A stretch of DNA of 64,000 nt from Rossellomorea aquimaris TF-12 (GCF_001648555.1 NZ_LQXM01000029.1:62001-126000); one strand, 5' to 3'; positions 45,295-53,534 are shown, numbered from the stretch's first letter. Notes: generated by a model from the sequence alone, not told the origin. A program made the numbers and translations.

Positions 45295-46215
45295 ATGAAA
45301 AAAAACTTAAGTATAATCATGCTTTTTTCACTATTGTTTAGCATCTTTACAGGATCAAATGTTTATGCATCGGATCACGATAGTATAAACGAAAAGTTCG
45401 GCTTACCAATTGTAGTGTACGGTGAGACACTTTCAGCTGATCAGAAAGAAAAAGTACAAGAAAAATTAGACATTCATCCAGGTGATCAAGTTGAAGAATT
45501 TACTGCCACAGGAGAAGACCTTGTAAATTATATTGAAGGTGAGAACAGAAATGCCAGAATGTTTTCTTCTGCAAAAATAACCAGACATGAAAAAGGAGAA
45601 GGCTTAACAGTAGACATTGTAACACCTGAAAATATTACAGAAGTGACCAATTCAATGTATGCAAATGCTTTATTAACAGCAGGTGTAGAAAATGCAACCG
45701 TAGAAGTCGCTTCCCCGGTCAAAGTGAGTGGACACTCCGCTTTAGTAGGGATTTATAAAGCATATGATGTAAGTGGAGAGAAGCTTGATACAGTTCGGAT
45801 GGAAGTAGCAAATGAAGAACTAAATGTAGCTACTGAACTTGCAAAAGAAGCAGGGATTGACAAAGAGAAGGTCAGTGAATTATTAACAGAAATTAAGAAG
45901 GAAATTGCTGAGCAAAATCCTGCTACTAAAGAAGAAGTAGAAAAGATTGTAGAAGAAAAGTTGAAAAGCATGAATATTGAATTAAGTCCCGAGGATAGAC
46001 AACTTTTAATTGATTTATTTGAGAAGATGAGATCACTGGATATTAATTTTGATAACGTTCAACAGCAACTTGAAGATTTAACAAAAGATATTCAAACAAC
46101 GATAAAAAACCTTGTAAATGATGAAGGTTTTGGGCAAAAGGTATCGGATTTCTTTAGTGGATTATTAGAAGCAATAGCTAATTTCTTTAAAGCGATAAAA
46201 AATTTATTCTCCTAA
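45295..46215 (+). CDS. DUF1002 (YpuA-like) secreted protein
   Basis: A 306-residue exported protein with a signal peptide (about 1-26, SNVYASD). The DUF1002 domain (about 30-200) includes VVYGETLSADQKEKVQEKLD, ITRHEKGEGLTVDIVTPENITEVTNSMYANALLTAGVENATVEVASPVKVSGHSALVGIYKAY. The C-terminal part is helical and acidic and ends with the amphipathic FSGLLEAIANFFKAIKNLFS. Function unknown; B. subtilis YpuA belongs to cell-envelope stress regulons. AAAGGGAG precedes the ATG. Confidence 0.85.
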   Translation: MKKNLSIIMLFSLLFSIFTGSNVYASDHDSINEKFGLPIVVYGETLSADQKEKVQEKLDIHPGDQVEEFTATGEDLVNYIEGENRNARMFSSAKITRHEKGEGLTVDIVTPENITEVTNSMYANALLTAGVENATVEVASPVKVSGHSALVGIYKAYDVSGEKLDTVRMEVANEELNVATELAKEAGIDKEKVSELLTEIKKEIAEQNPATKEEVEKIVEEKLKSMNIELSPEDRQLLIDLFEKMRSLDINFDNVQQQLEDLTKDIQTTIKNLVNDEGFGQKVSDFFSGLLEAIANFFKAIKNLFS

Positions 46216-46217
46216 AT

Positions 46218-46254
46218 AAAAATCCTGAGACAGCATGCTGTCTCAGGATTTTTT
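46218..46254. terminator. Bidirectional terminator
   Basis: Perfect palindrome with 18-base arms, AAAATCCTGAGACAGCA and complement, between convergent genes. Confidence 0.9.
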
Positions 46255-47653
46255 ATTCGAATAATGGAAATGAAAGATAGACCGTTGTTCCTTTTCCCTC
46301 TGTACTATCTAATTTCAAAGTGCCATTGTGTTTGTTCATGATTTCTTTCGCTATGGATAAACCTAGTCCATAACCGCCAGTATCTCTTGTTCTTGAAAGG
46401 TCTGATCGATAAAACCTTTCGCCAATTTGTGATAATGACTTAGCTGGGATTCCAATTCCCTTATCCTGAATTTCCACAACAGCTTGCCTGTTTGATTCAT
46501 AGGTTTGTATATGGATCCTACTGTTTGTGCTGGAGTATTTTATTGCATTATCTAATACATTATAAAAAACCTGTAAAATACGGTTCGGGTCACCATCGAT
46601 AATCAATTCCTCATCAAGCTTATGATGAAGCTGAATGCTCTTTGACTGTGCAAGTGGATTCATTAGGGTGATAGAATCCATAATGAGCTGCGATAAAACA
46701 ACCGGTTCCTTTTCTAATGAGAAGGAGGAGTCTTCAAGCTTGTTTAACTCTAACAATTCAGTAATTAATTTTTGCATTCGCACAGCTTCATTTTGAATGA
46801 GGTGTAAACTCTCCTCTATTTCACTGGGATTGGTTTGAATTTTATCTGTTAATGCTCTTGCATAGCCGCCAATATAAGTAAGGGGTGTACGTAACTCATG
46901 TGCTACATTGGAAAGGAATTGCCTCTTACGAATCTCCTGATGTTGAAGGGAATCCACCATGCTATTAAAAGTTATAGCCAACTCTTCCATTTCGTCATCC
47001 GTTTTGACATTCAGTCTTTCACTAAAATCACCACGAGCTACTTTATTAGAAAACATTTGCATTTCTGCTACTGGCTTAAAAAGGGACCGTAAGGATGTAT
47101 GAATGATAATATAAAGAATAAAATAGAAAATCAGCCCAGTTAGAACTAAAATAGGTATTCCTTTACTAAATACTTCAGTCATTTCTGCTAAGGGGGTGTA
47201 AATGAATAAATACCCCATATTCTTTTCTTCGTTCATAAGTGGAAAAATAGCTCCGATTACATTCCGATTAAATTCATTTACATAGCCTTCTTTTATTACA
47301 TAATGACCTTCAGCTAATTGAGTTCTATCAGACTTAGTTAGGAAAGTTTGATGATTAATGTCATAAGGAAAACTATTAACTAATTCTTCAAGATTATCGT
47401 TTACAGTTACCTCGTAAGGAGATATGACATTATACCAAAGAATCTTATCTTTTACATTTCCACTAACATCACCATAGTGATAATGATCTGCTGTCCGTTG
47501 CCCTTGGTAGAGAAGGGATTGTTTTACAGTTCCAATATAAAGGTCCTTGTAAAGAAAATGAATAAACAGAAACGAAAAAACAATAGTGAAAAATAGAGTA
47601 ATCAATAATAGTAGGGATACTTTCTTCCGTAACGAATAATTTCGAATCTTCAT
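46253..47653 (-). CDS. HAMP sensor histidine kinase
   Basis: A 466-residue membrane kinase: helix 1 (about 10-32), extracellular sensor (about 33-165), helix 2 (about 167-190), HAMP (about 192-245), HisKA with LSNVAHELRTPLTYIGGYARAL and ATPase with YNVLDNAIKYS, DKGIGIPAKSL and GGYGLGLSIAKEIM. It pairs with the OmpR-type regulator whose stop overlaps its start by four bases. The signal is unknown. It lies between the two sulfur gene blocks but carries no obvious sulfur-sensing motif. Confidence 0.9.
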   Translation of the reverse strand: MKIRNYSLRKKVSLLLLITLFFTIVFSFLFIHFLYKDLYIGTVKQSLLYQGQRTADHYHYGDVSGNVKDKILWYNVISPYEVTVNDNLEELVNSFPYDINHQTFLTKSDRTQLAEGHYVIKEGYVNEFNRNVIGAIFPLMNEEKNMGYLFIYTPLAEMTEVFSKGIPILVLTGLIFYFILYIIIHTSLRSLFKPVAEMQMFSNKVARGDFSERLNVKTDDEMEELAITFNSMVDSLQHQEIRKRQFLSNVAHELRTPLTYIGGYARALTDKIQTNPSEIEESLHLIQNEAVRMQKLITELLELNKLEDSSFSLEKEPVVLSQLIMDSITLMNPLAQSKSIQLHHKLDEELIIDGDPNRILQVFYNVLDNAIKYSSTNSRIHIQTYESNRQAVVEIQDKGIGIPAKSLSQIGERFYRSDLSRTRDTGGYGLGLSIAKEIMNKHNGTLKLDSTEGKGTTVYLSFPLFE

Positions 47654-48342
47654 GACTTATCCTCAAATTTATACCCGAGGCCCCATACAGTTTCAATTAA
47701 ATTTCCATGGTTCTTTAATTTAATACGTAAAGTTTTTATGTGTGTATCAACTGTTCGGTCGCTACCGGTATAATCATTCCCCCAAATTTGGTTTAAAAGC
47801 TGTTCCCGTGTATAGACCCTTCCTTTATTACGAGCTAGAAAAAGAAATAATTCGTATTCTTTCAAAGTTAATCGTAATGAAATGTCATGAATGCTAACCG
47901 TTCTGGAAGAAAGGTTGAACGTAACTGGTCCAAACTCTTCAGTCATGGACTGTTGTTCTTTTGGTAAGCCATATGACCTTCTTAGAATCCCTTCAACCCT
48001 AGCTAATAGCTCATCAGGATTAAAAGGCTTGACCATATAATCATCACTTCCAAGCTTTAGACCAGTCACTTTATCGTAATCATCACCTTTTGCTGATAAG
48101 AATATAAAAGGGGTATCACTTGTTTGACGAACTTCTTTGAGCAACTGAAAACCGTCCATGAAAGGCATCATAATATCAACAATCATTAAATCAACTTGCA
48201 TTTTACTATGAATTTCAAGGGCTTTTATTCCATTTTCAGCCTGGAGGCAAACATAGTTTTCTTTATTTAAGTAAAGGGATAACAATCGTCTCATTTCCGG
48301 CTCATCATCTACTATGAGTACGCGCCACGTTTTCATATTCAT
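47650..48342 (-). CDS. OmpR-family response regulator
   Basis: A 230-residue regulator with a receiver domain (VLIVDDEPEMRR, phosphorylatable Asp in LMIVDIMMPFMDG, Thr/Ser in FLSAKGDD, Lys in VKPFNPDE) and a C-terminal winged helix (LTLKEYELFLFLARNKGRVYTREQLLNQIWG, RTVDTHIKTLRIKL). It is the first gene of the operon with the HAMP kinase. It diverges from the second sulfur block across 198 bases. Confidence 0.93.
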   Translation of the reverse strand: MNMKTWRVLIVDDEPEMRRLLSLYLNKENYVCLQAENGIKALEIHSKMQVDLMIVDIMMPFMDGFQLLKEVRQTSDTPFIFLSAKGDDYDKVTGLKLGSDDYMVKPFNPDELLARVEGILRRSYGLPKEQQSMTEEFGPVTFNLSSRTVSIHDISLRLTLKEYELFLFLARNKGRVYTREQLLNQIWGNDYTGSDRTVDTHIKTLRIKLKNHGNLIETVWGLGYKFEDKS

Positions 48343-48476
48343 ACTCTCCTAACAATCAGTCTTAAATGTGTATTTTGACTATATTATAATGGATAAACGT
48401 GAAGTTTTTGTGTAGAAATGAATTTACCAAAAAAAATTCAACAGATACACAACCATATCTGAAGGAAATATAAACG

Positions 48477-48505
48477 TTGACAAAATACCCATATAGGTAT
48501 ATATT
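48477..48505 (+). promoter_or_regulatory. Promoter and perfect CstR-type operator
   Basis: TTGACA (48477-48482), 17 bases, TATATT (48500-48505), with ATACC-CATATA-GGTAT at 48485-48500 in the spacer. This is the clearest copy of the operator and marks the second sulfur block. Confidence 0.8.
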
Positions 48506-48540
48506 GAGGGTAACAGATTTTTTAAAAGAGGTGCTTAGAT

Positions 48541-48900
48541 TTGGAATTTTTAGGATTGATCATTCTTGCCGTTTTTATACTTTTATATGTAATGAAAATG
48601 AAGCCAGGAAAGAATAGCAATCAAATATCAACAACTGAATTAAGAAAACTATTAGGAGATCCCAACATACAATTTATTGATGTGAGAACACAAGGTGAAT
48701 TTAAACAAAATCATATAAAAGGTTTTAAAAATATCCCTCTACAAACTATTTCTAGGGGCTCTGAAAAATTATCCAAAGAAAAAGACGTTATCGTTATTTG
48801 TCAAAGTGGAATGAGAAGTGCGCAAGCTAGTAAAATTTTAACAAAGTCAGGATTTTCCTCAGTAATAAACGTAAAAGGTGGAATGAACTCCTGGAACTAA
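48541..48900 (+). CDS. Membrane-anchored rhodanese
   Basis: A 119-residue protein: one N-terminal helix (about 2-18) and a rhodanese domain with active-site Cys in VIVICQSGMRSAQASK. The domain would face the cytoplasm or membrane surface and accept sulfane sulfur. TTG start after AGAGGTGC. It is the first gene of an operator-controlled block with a second rhodanese and a CstB-like gene. Confidence 0.85.
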   Translation: MEFLGLIILAVFILLYVMKMKPGKNSNQISTTELRKLLGDPNIQFIDVRTQGEFKQNHIKGFKNIPLQTISRGSEKLSKEKDVIVICQSGMRSAQASKILTKSGFSSVINVKGGMNSWN

Positions 48901-48933
48901 CAAAGAATATGCAAAGTGTTAGGAGAGAGAGCA

Positions 48934-49230
48934 ATGAAAACAGTCACAGTAAATGAAGTTAATGAAAAGCTACTTTTAGGTGAATCTCTAAATATTTTAG
49001 ATGTAAGAGAAGTGGCTGAAGTGCAAAAAGAAAAGATTCCTTCTGCAGTGAATATTCCACTAAGATTATTGGAGTTTCGAATGAATGAATTGGACAAAAA
49101 GAAGCAGTATTATGTGATTTGTCAATCTGGTGGTAGAAGCAGTCAAGCCGTTCAATTTCTTGAGTATCAAGGGTATAATGTTATAAATATTAATGGTGGA
49201 ATGCTTGATTGGAATGGAAGCATTGAATAA
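48934..49230 (+). CDS. Single-domain rhodanese
   Basis: A 98-residue cytoplasmic rhodanese with Cys in YYVICQSGGRSSQAVQ, starting MKTVTVNEVNEKLLLGESLNILDVRE. The frame is open from 48916, but AGGAGAGAG directly precedes the ATG at 48934. It probably works with the membrane rhodanese and the persulfide dioxygenase next to it. Confidence 0.88.
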   Translation: MKTVTVNEVNEKLLLGESLNILDVREVAEVQKEKIPSAVNIPLRLLEFRMNELDKKKQYYVICQSGGRSSQAVQFLEYQGYNVININGGMLDWNGSIE

Positions 49231-49234
49231 ATAA

Positions 49235-49268
49235 AAAAGGGAACAGTACACTTGTATTGTTCCTTTTG
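49235..49268 (+). terminator. Possible terminator after the rhodanese gene
   Basis: AAAAGGGAACAGTA / TATTGTTCCTTTT; the following gene has its own upstream region with degenerate operator half-sites (49298-49320). Confidence 0.55.
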
Positions 49269-49383
49269 ATTTAGATGGGAAAAAAGACTCAATTTAGATA
49301 CCCCTATCCCTATGTGGTTTGAAATTTGATTTTAAGGATAATGTACATTAATAAGGAAAAAATATTTCTAGGAGGTTTTTATA

Positions 49384-50511
49384 ATGAATAACAGTTTCAA
49401 AGAAATAACTGCCAAGGAGCTTACAAAGAAAATCATCAGAGGTGAATCACTTTTTATTCTAGATGTTAGACCGAAAGATGCGTTTGATGATTGGAAAGTA
49501 GAGGGGAAAAATGTAAAAATCATTAATGAACCATTTTCAAAATTGAAGGAAGACATTTCTACTATTAAAACAAAATTACCTCAGAATGATGAGATATATG
49601 TAATTTGTGCAAAGGGGAATTCCTCCACCAAAACAGCTCAAATGTTAGTAGATGCTGGAATGGAGAATATTTACTCTGTTGATGGGGGAATGGAAGCTTG
49701 GAGTGAATACCTAGAGCCCGTGAAAATTGGAGACGTTCAAGGAGGGTCACTATACCAATTTGTTCGAATAGGTAAAGGGTGTTTATCATATGCTATCGTT
49801 TCAAAAGGAGAAATTGTATTTGTAGATTCCAGTAGAATCACTGATCAATACAAAGAATTTGTTCGTACAAATAATGGAACGGTTACGGCTATACTAGATA
49901 CTCACTTGCATGCCGATCATATATCTGGAGGCCCCAAACTAGCTCAGGAATATAACGTCCCTTATTATCTATCACCTAAAGATGCTGAAGAGGTACAATT
50001 CCCATATGAAAAGCTAACGAATGAGACAGAGATTAAAGTTGGAGAGACTTCAATAAAAGCAATCTATTCTCCTGGTCACACAATTGGAAGTACATCTTTT
50101 ATTGTAGACGATCAATATCTACTAACTGGTGATATATTATTTATCGACTCAATCGGTCGTCCTGACTTAGCAGGGAAGGCAGAAGACTGGGTAGGGGATC
50201 TTCGTAAAACTTTATATTCCACATACAAAACCTTAAGAGAAGAATTATTGGTTTTACCGGCTCATTTTATGAGTATGAAGGAAATGAATAAAGATGGAAG
50301 TATCTCACACAAACTTGGTGATTTATATAAAGAAAATCATGGTTTAAATATTGAGGATAATAATGAATTCCGAAAAACTGTAACAGAAAATCTTCCTCCT
50401 CAACCAAATAGTTACGAGAAAATCAGAGAAACGAATATGGGGAAAATGATACCTGAAGAAGAAGAGAAACGAGAAATGGAAACGGGTCCTAACCGCTGTG
50501 CAGTCAGGTAA
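49384..50511 (+). CDS. Second rhodanese-persulfide dioxygenase fusion (CstB-like paralogue)
   Basis: A 375-residue paralogue of the 41366 gene, same length and domain order: rhodanese with Cys75 (YVICAKGNSS) and metallo-beta-lactamase dioxygenase with [26 protein letters not shown] and [23 protein letters not shown]. Its end, [10 protein letters not shown], is almost identical. AGGAGG precedes the ATG. Having two copies suggests dosage or different sulfur donors. Confidence 0.88.
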   Translation: MNNSFKEITAKELTKKIIRGESLFILDVRPKDAFDDWKVEGKNVKIINEPFSKLKEDISTIKTKLPQNDEIYVICAKGNSSTKTAQMLVDAGMENIYSVDGGMEAWSEYLEPVKIGDVQGGSLYQFVRIGKGCLSYAIVSKGEIVFVDSSRITDQYKEFVRTNNGTVTAILDTHLHADHISGGPKLAQEYNVPYYLSPKDAEEVQFPYEKLTNETEIKVGETSIKAIYSPGHTIGSTSFIVDDQYLLTGDILFIDSIGRPDLAGKAEDWVGDLRKTLYSTYKTLREELLVLPAHFMSMKEMNKDGSISHKLGDLYKENHGLNIEDNNEFRKTVTENLPPQPNSYEKIRETNMGKMIPEEEEKREMETGPNRCAVR

Positions 50512-50563
50512 ATGAGGGCCTTAGCTTAAATAAATGTGGAAATATATTTTGAAATGTTAATTG

Positions 50564-50593
50564 TTGGCCACGACTTTCAAAAGTCGTGGCCAA
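50564..50593. repeat. Near-perfect 30-base palindrome
   Basis: TTGGCCACGACTTT / AAAGTCGTGGCCAA with a two-base loop and no following T run. It lies between the second CstB-like gene and the DUF202 gene. It may still end transcription or bind a protein. Confidence 0.6.
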
Positions 50594-50645
50594 TCAATAG
50601 AAATAATCTTCTTACAGAGCAATAAAGCAAGGAAGTGGAAACAGT

Positions 50646-51002
50646 ATGAATGATACAAGTGAATTTAAATACATTCAGCAGCATTTAGCAAATGAACGAA
50701 CTTTTTTAGCCTGGATTCGAACGGCAATTGCAATTATAGGAATTGGTTTTTTAACCACAAGCTTACATTATAATTCTCCTCAAAGTAATCCATTACAAGA
50801 TAAAATATCCCTTGCCATTAGTGGAGTAAGTCTTATTATTGGTTTATCGGTAATTATAGGATCTACTATGAATTACTACCGGACAAGAAAACATATCAAT
50901 TCTCAGACCTATACATCAGCAGATAAATTTGTGAAAATGGTTGCAGCTGTTGCCACCATCATATTACTATTTGTGACCATCTATTTTTTATCAATGAAAT
51001 AA
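50646..51002 (+). CDS. DUF202 (YidH-type) membrane protein
   Basis: A 118-residue protein with three membrane helices (about 26-46, 57-78, 94-116). The N-terminal signature FKYIQQHLANERTFLAWIRTAIAIIGIG is the DUF202 pattern. Function unknown. AAGGAAGTGG precedes the ATG. Confidence 0.88.
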   Translation: MNDTSEFKYIQQHLANERTFLAWIRTAIAIIGIGFLTTSLHYNSPQSNPLQDKISLAISGVSLIIGLSVIIGSTMNYYRTRKHINSQTYTSADKFVKMVAAVATIILLFVTIYFLSMK

Positions 51003-51113
51003 ATGACTCTTTTTTGCTACTTTTTATGATCAAGATAGAAGTGAATAGTAGTGAACAGAGATGCTAATAGATAAATTTAGATTAAAAAAAATCCACTTGA
51101 GAAAAAGCCATAT

Positions 51114-51157
51114 AAAAAAGGCTGAACATTAGAACGTTCTAGTGTTCAGCCTTTTTT
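51114..51157. terminator. Bidirectional terminator
   Basis: Arms AAAAAAGGCTGAACA.TAGAA and complement, 21 bases each, centred on AACGTT. Confidence 0.9.
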
Positions 51158-51163
51158 AGTATC

Positions 51164-51427
51164 TTAGCTTTGTTTTTGTTCGTTATAATATTGAACAGAA
51201 GTCATTGCGCCTTCACTTACCATAGAGTTGTCTTCAATATTTGAGGGATCTGGATTTCCACCCTTCTCAACAGGTAAATCCTCTTTCTTTCTCTTTTTTA
51301 ATTTTGTTACGACGCCTTCCTTCATGTTGTGTAAATGGTTTCTATTTTCTTTTGATGATAATATCAATCCTAGAGATCCGGCAGTTACTGTTGCTGCACT
51401 GACTAATAAAGTTTTATTCATTTTCAT
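51164..51427 (-). CDS. Small hypothetical protein with N-terminal membrane segment
   Basis: An 87-residue protein: hydrophobic start TLLVSAATVTAGSLGLILS (about 6-24), then a basic KLKKRKKE stretch and an acidic, flexible tail (NPDPSNIEDNSM). The layout resembles YtxH-type membrane-anchored proteins, but I cannot assign a family. AGGAGGAATAAG precedes the ATG, so it is probably expressed. Confidence 0.65.
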   Translation of the reverse strand: MKMNKTLLVSAATVTAGSLGLILSSKENRNHLHNMKEGVVTKLKKRKKEDLPVEKGGNPDPSNIEDNSMVSEGAMTSVQYYNEQKQS

Positions 51428-51641
51428 TTCTTATTCCTCCTATCATTTCATTACGATGACTCAGTTTGAATATTTCTTTGTTAGTACGTTATTTTCCCGG
51501 AGTACAAAAAATTAAACATGTAGATATATCTAAATATTGGAAATGGATGTATGAAGGAGCTCAGGAGAAAGAGAGATGATAATGGACAAAATCCTGCATC
51601 TAGTTGAAAATATATCTACGAAGAAAAGGAGGATGGATACT

Positions 51642-52526
51642 TTGACGAAATTTAAAGATGAAAAAGCAGTCATAGGTTTCATTGGAACTGGTGTAATGGG
51701 GAAAAGCATGGTCAGACATTTGCTCCTTGGAGGATACGAGGTGGTCATTTATAATCGAACAAAGAAAAAGGCCGAGGATTTACTAAAAGAAGGTGCAAAT
51801 TGGGGGAGTACACCTAAGGATGTTGCAGAACGTTCACATATCATAATCACAATGGTAGGATATCCTTCAGATGTAGAGAATCTTTACCTTGGAGAGGAAG
51901 GAATCATACATAATTGCAAAACAGGTTGTATATTAATTGATATGACAACCTCATCTCCAACACTGGCTAGGAAAATACATAAAATCGGTTCAGAGAGAGG
52001 GATATTCACTTTAGATGCACCAGTATCAGGAGGAGATATAGGTGCTAGAGAAGGTAAGCTTTCCATTATGGTTGGAGGAGAACTTGAGCAATTTGAAAAA
52101 GTAAAACCACTTCTTAACCTGTTAGGTACAAACGTCATATATCAAGGGGAGTCGGGGGCTGGCCAACATACGAAGATGTGTAACCAAATCACCATTGCTT
52201 CCAATATGATTGGTGTGAGTGAAGCACTCGTATATGCTAAGAAGTCGGGATTGAATCCAGATACTGTATTAAAGAGTATTACTTCCGGGGCTGCTGGAAG
52301 CTGGTCTCTCTCTAATCTTGTACCAAGAATGATTCAAGAAGATTTCACTCCTGGTTTTTATGTTAAACATTTTATTAAAGACCTCAAAATTGCCTTGGAA
52401 TCTGCTAAGGAAATGGGAATTAAAACTCCGGGATTAGAATTAGCCCTTTCTATGTATGAAGAGCTGGCTCTAAAAGGTGAAGAAAATAGTGGGACTCAAG
52501 CCATCATTAAACTCTTAGAAGAGTAA
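51642..52526 (+). CDS. ykwC: 3-hydroxyisobutyrate dehydrogenase-like oxidoreductase (YkwC type)
   Basis: A 294-residue NAD(P)-dependent beta-hydroxyacid dehydrogenase, closely similar to B. subtilis YkwC: IGFIGTGVMGKSMVRHLL (Rossmann), TMVGYPSDVENLY, the substrate loop LDAPVSGGDIGAREG, catalytic Lys in GQHTKMCNQITIASN and AAGSWSLSNLVPRM. The substrate is a small hydroxyacid and is not defined. AAAGGAGG at 51625-51632 supports the TTG at 51642, which gives the family N-terminus; an ATG at 51576 with its own AGGAGAAAGAG would add 22 residues. Confidence 0.88.
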   Translation: MTKFKDEKAVIGFIGTGVMGKSMVRHLLLGGYEVVIYNRTKKKAEDLLKEGANWGSTPKDVAERSHIIITMVGYPSDVENLYLGEEGIIHNCKTGCILIDMTTSSPTLARKIHKIGSERGIFTLDAPVSGGDIGAREGKLSIMVGGELEQFEKVKPLLNLLGTNVIYQGESGAGQHTKMCNQITIASNMIGVSEALVYAKKSGLNPDTVLKSITSGAAGSWSLSNLVPRMIQEDFTPGFYVKHFIKDLKIALESAKEMGIKTPGLELALSMYEELALKGEENSGTQAIIKLLEE

Positions 52527-52529
52527 TAT

Positions 52530-52567
52530 AAAACCAGGACCAATTTATTTATTGGTTCCTGGTTTTA
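52530..52567. terminator. Bidirectional terminator
   Basis: AAACCAGGACCAAT / ATTGG.TCCTGGTTT between ykwC and the peroxiredoxin gene. Confidence 0.85.
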
Positions 52568-53191
52568 TATTTTTCCTATTAAATCGGGATCCTTTTTTAT
52601 TCCTGACTGATTTGGTAACCAGTTTGCAGGGATACCTGTTCCTGTTTGCCTGGCAAATTGAATCCCTTGTAAAATCCTTACTATTTCAAAGATATTCCTA
52701 CCCATTTCAGGTGGATTGATCCACCTTGATGATATCATTCCATCTGGATCAATGATGATAGTAGCTCTAAATGTCGCACCAGTACGTTCGTTTAAAACAT
52801 GGTAGGCTTTACTAATTTTATGATTTCTATCACTAATTAAAGGGAAAACGATTTTGGAAGCCGAGGGAGAAACTTCAGTAAATACTTTGTGTGAATAAAC
52901 ACTATCGGTGCTAATGGCAAGTACTTGGGCTTGTAGAGTTTGAAATTGAGAATAAATAGCAGCGACCGCTGCCAATTCAGTAGGTCAAACAAAAGTAAAA
53001 TCACTCGAATAAAAAAATAACACAACCCAACTTCCTTTGTATTGATCTAAACTGACCCTTCCAATTTTATTCGATTGATTAAAATAAGCTTCCGCAGTAA
53101 AGGAAGGAGCAACATCATTTGTCTGGGCACAAAAAGGCAAAGCACAGACCGCTTCACATGAATGACAATGTATCCCACTTGAATCACCCAT
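52565..53191 (-). CDS. Putative selenoperoxiredoxin, UGA at the peroxidatic position
   Basis: A 208-residue AhpC/Prx1-type peroxiredoxin read through one TGA (52985-52987, codon 69). The motif before and after the stop is SSDFTFV-UGA-PTELAAV, where normal enzymes have DFTFVCPTE, so the stop replaces precisely the catalytic Cys. Both parts are well conserved (LDQYKGSWVVLFFY; ISTDSVYSHKVF; FRATIIIDPDG). The downstream part has no ribosome binding site. A SECIS-like hairpin with a GGUC loop follows the UGA (52957-52974). The resolving Cys near the C-terminus (usual VCPANW) is Ile (GIPANW), and the N-terminus carries four Cys (CHSC, C, C at 9-21). The start ATG 53191 has GAGAGGTG upstream. Role: reduction of peroxide with a selenol. 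Confidence 0.8.
52957..52974 (-). promoter_or_regulatory. bSECIS-like hairpin in the peroxiredoxin gene
   Basis: On the minus strand TGGCAGC-GGTC-GCTGCTA folds into seven pairs (one G-U) with a GGUC loop starting 17 bases after the UGA. A GGU-containing apical loop at this distance is what SelB recognises in known bacterial SECIS elements. Confidence 0.7.
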
Positions 53192-53268
53192 CAAATCACC
53201 TCTCTTTCTAAAAAAAATAATGCAACCATAACAATTCAGCATATGCAGATCGTTTAAGAGTTATGTAT

Positions 53269-53283
53269 GAGGGACGGACCTCT
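53269..53283. repeat. Half copy of the GGGACGGACC hairpin family
   Basis: GAGGGACGGACCTCT without the complementary arm; upstream of the peroxiredoxin gene. Confidence 0.5.
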
Positions 53284-53393
53284 ATTATTGTTTGATTTAC
53301 ACATGTATTCATAGTTCTTATAGATATTGGAATAATAGAAGTAGGATGAAAAAAAACAATAGAATACGACTATATAGAGGTAAGGTGAGCTCC

Positions 53394-53534
53394 ATGAAAA
53401 AAATATCATCTAAACAAATACAAGGCATAATATATTTGATGGGATCGTTCATGACAGTTGTTGCAATCGTTGTCTCATACTTTCAAACACAAACGATTAT
53501 CAAAGCAATCAAAAAGTACAGTCCCTATAACTAA
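53394..53534 (+). CDS. Small single-span membrane protein, 46 residues
   Basis: Starts MKKISSKQIQGIIYLMGSF, has one helix (about 11-31) and ends in QTIIKAIKKYSPYN. AAGGTGAG lies five bases before the ATG; earlier in-frame starts lack a site. No family recognised. It stands between the peroxiredoxin and DJ-1 genes, the latter on the same strand, but association is only positional. Confidence 0.55.
   Translation: MKKISSKQIQGIIYLMGSFMTVVAIVVSYFQTQTIIKAIKKYSPYN

Noticed and set aside
49298-49320. Sixth CstR operator before the second CstB-like gene
   Set aside because: Only overlapping half-sites (ATACCCCTAT, CCCTATGTGG); the full ATACC-N6-GGTAT spacing is not met.
52565-52975. Two separate fragments or a simple pseudogene for the peroxiredoxin
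   Set aside because: Only one stop, no frameshift, catalytic position exactly hit, conserved flanks and a SECIS-like hairpin; recoding explains all of this better. Sequencing error cannot be fully excluded.
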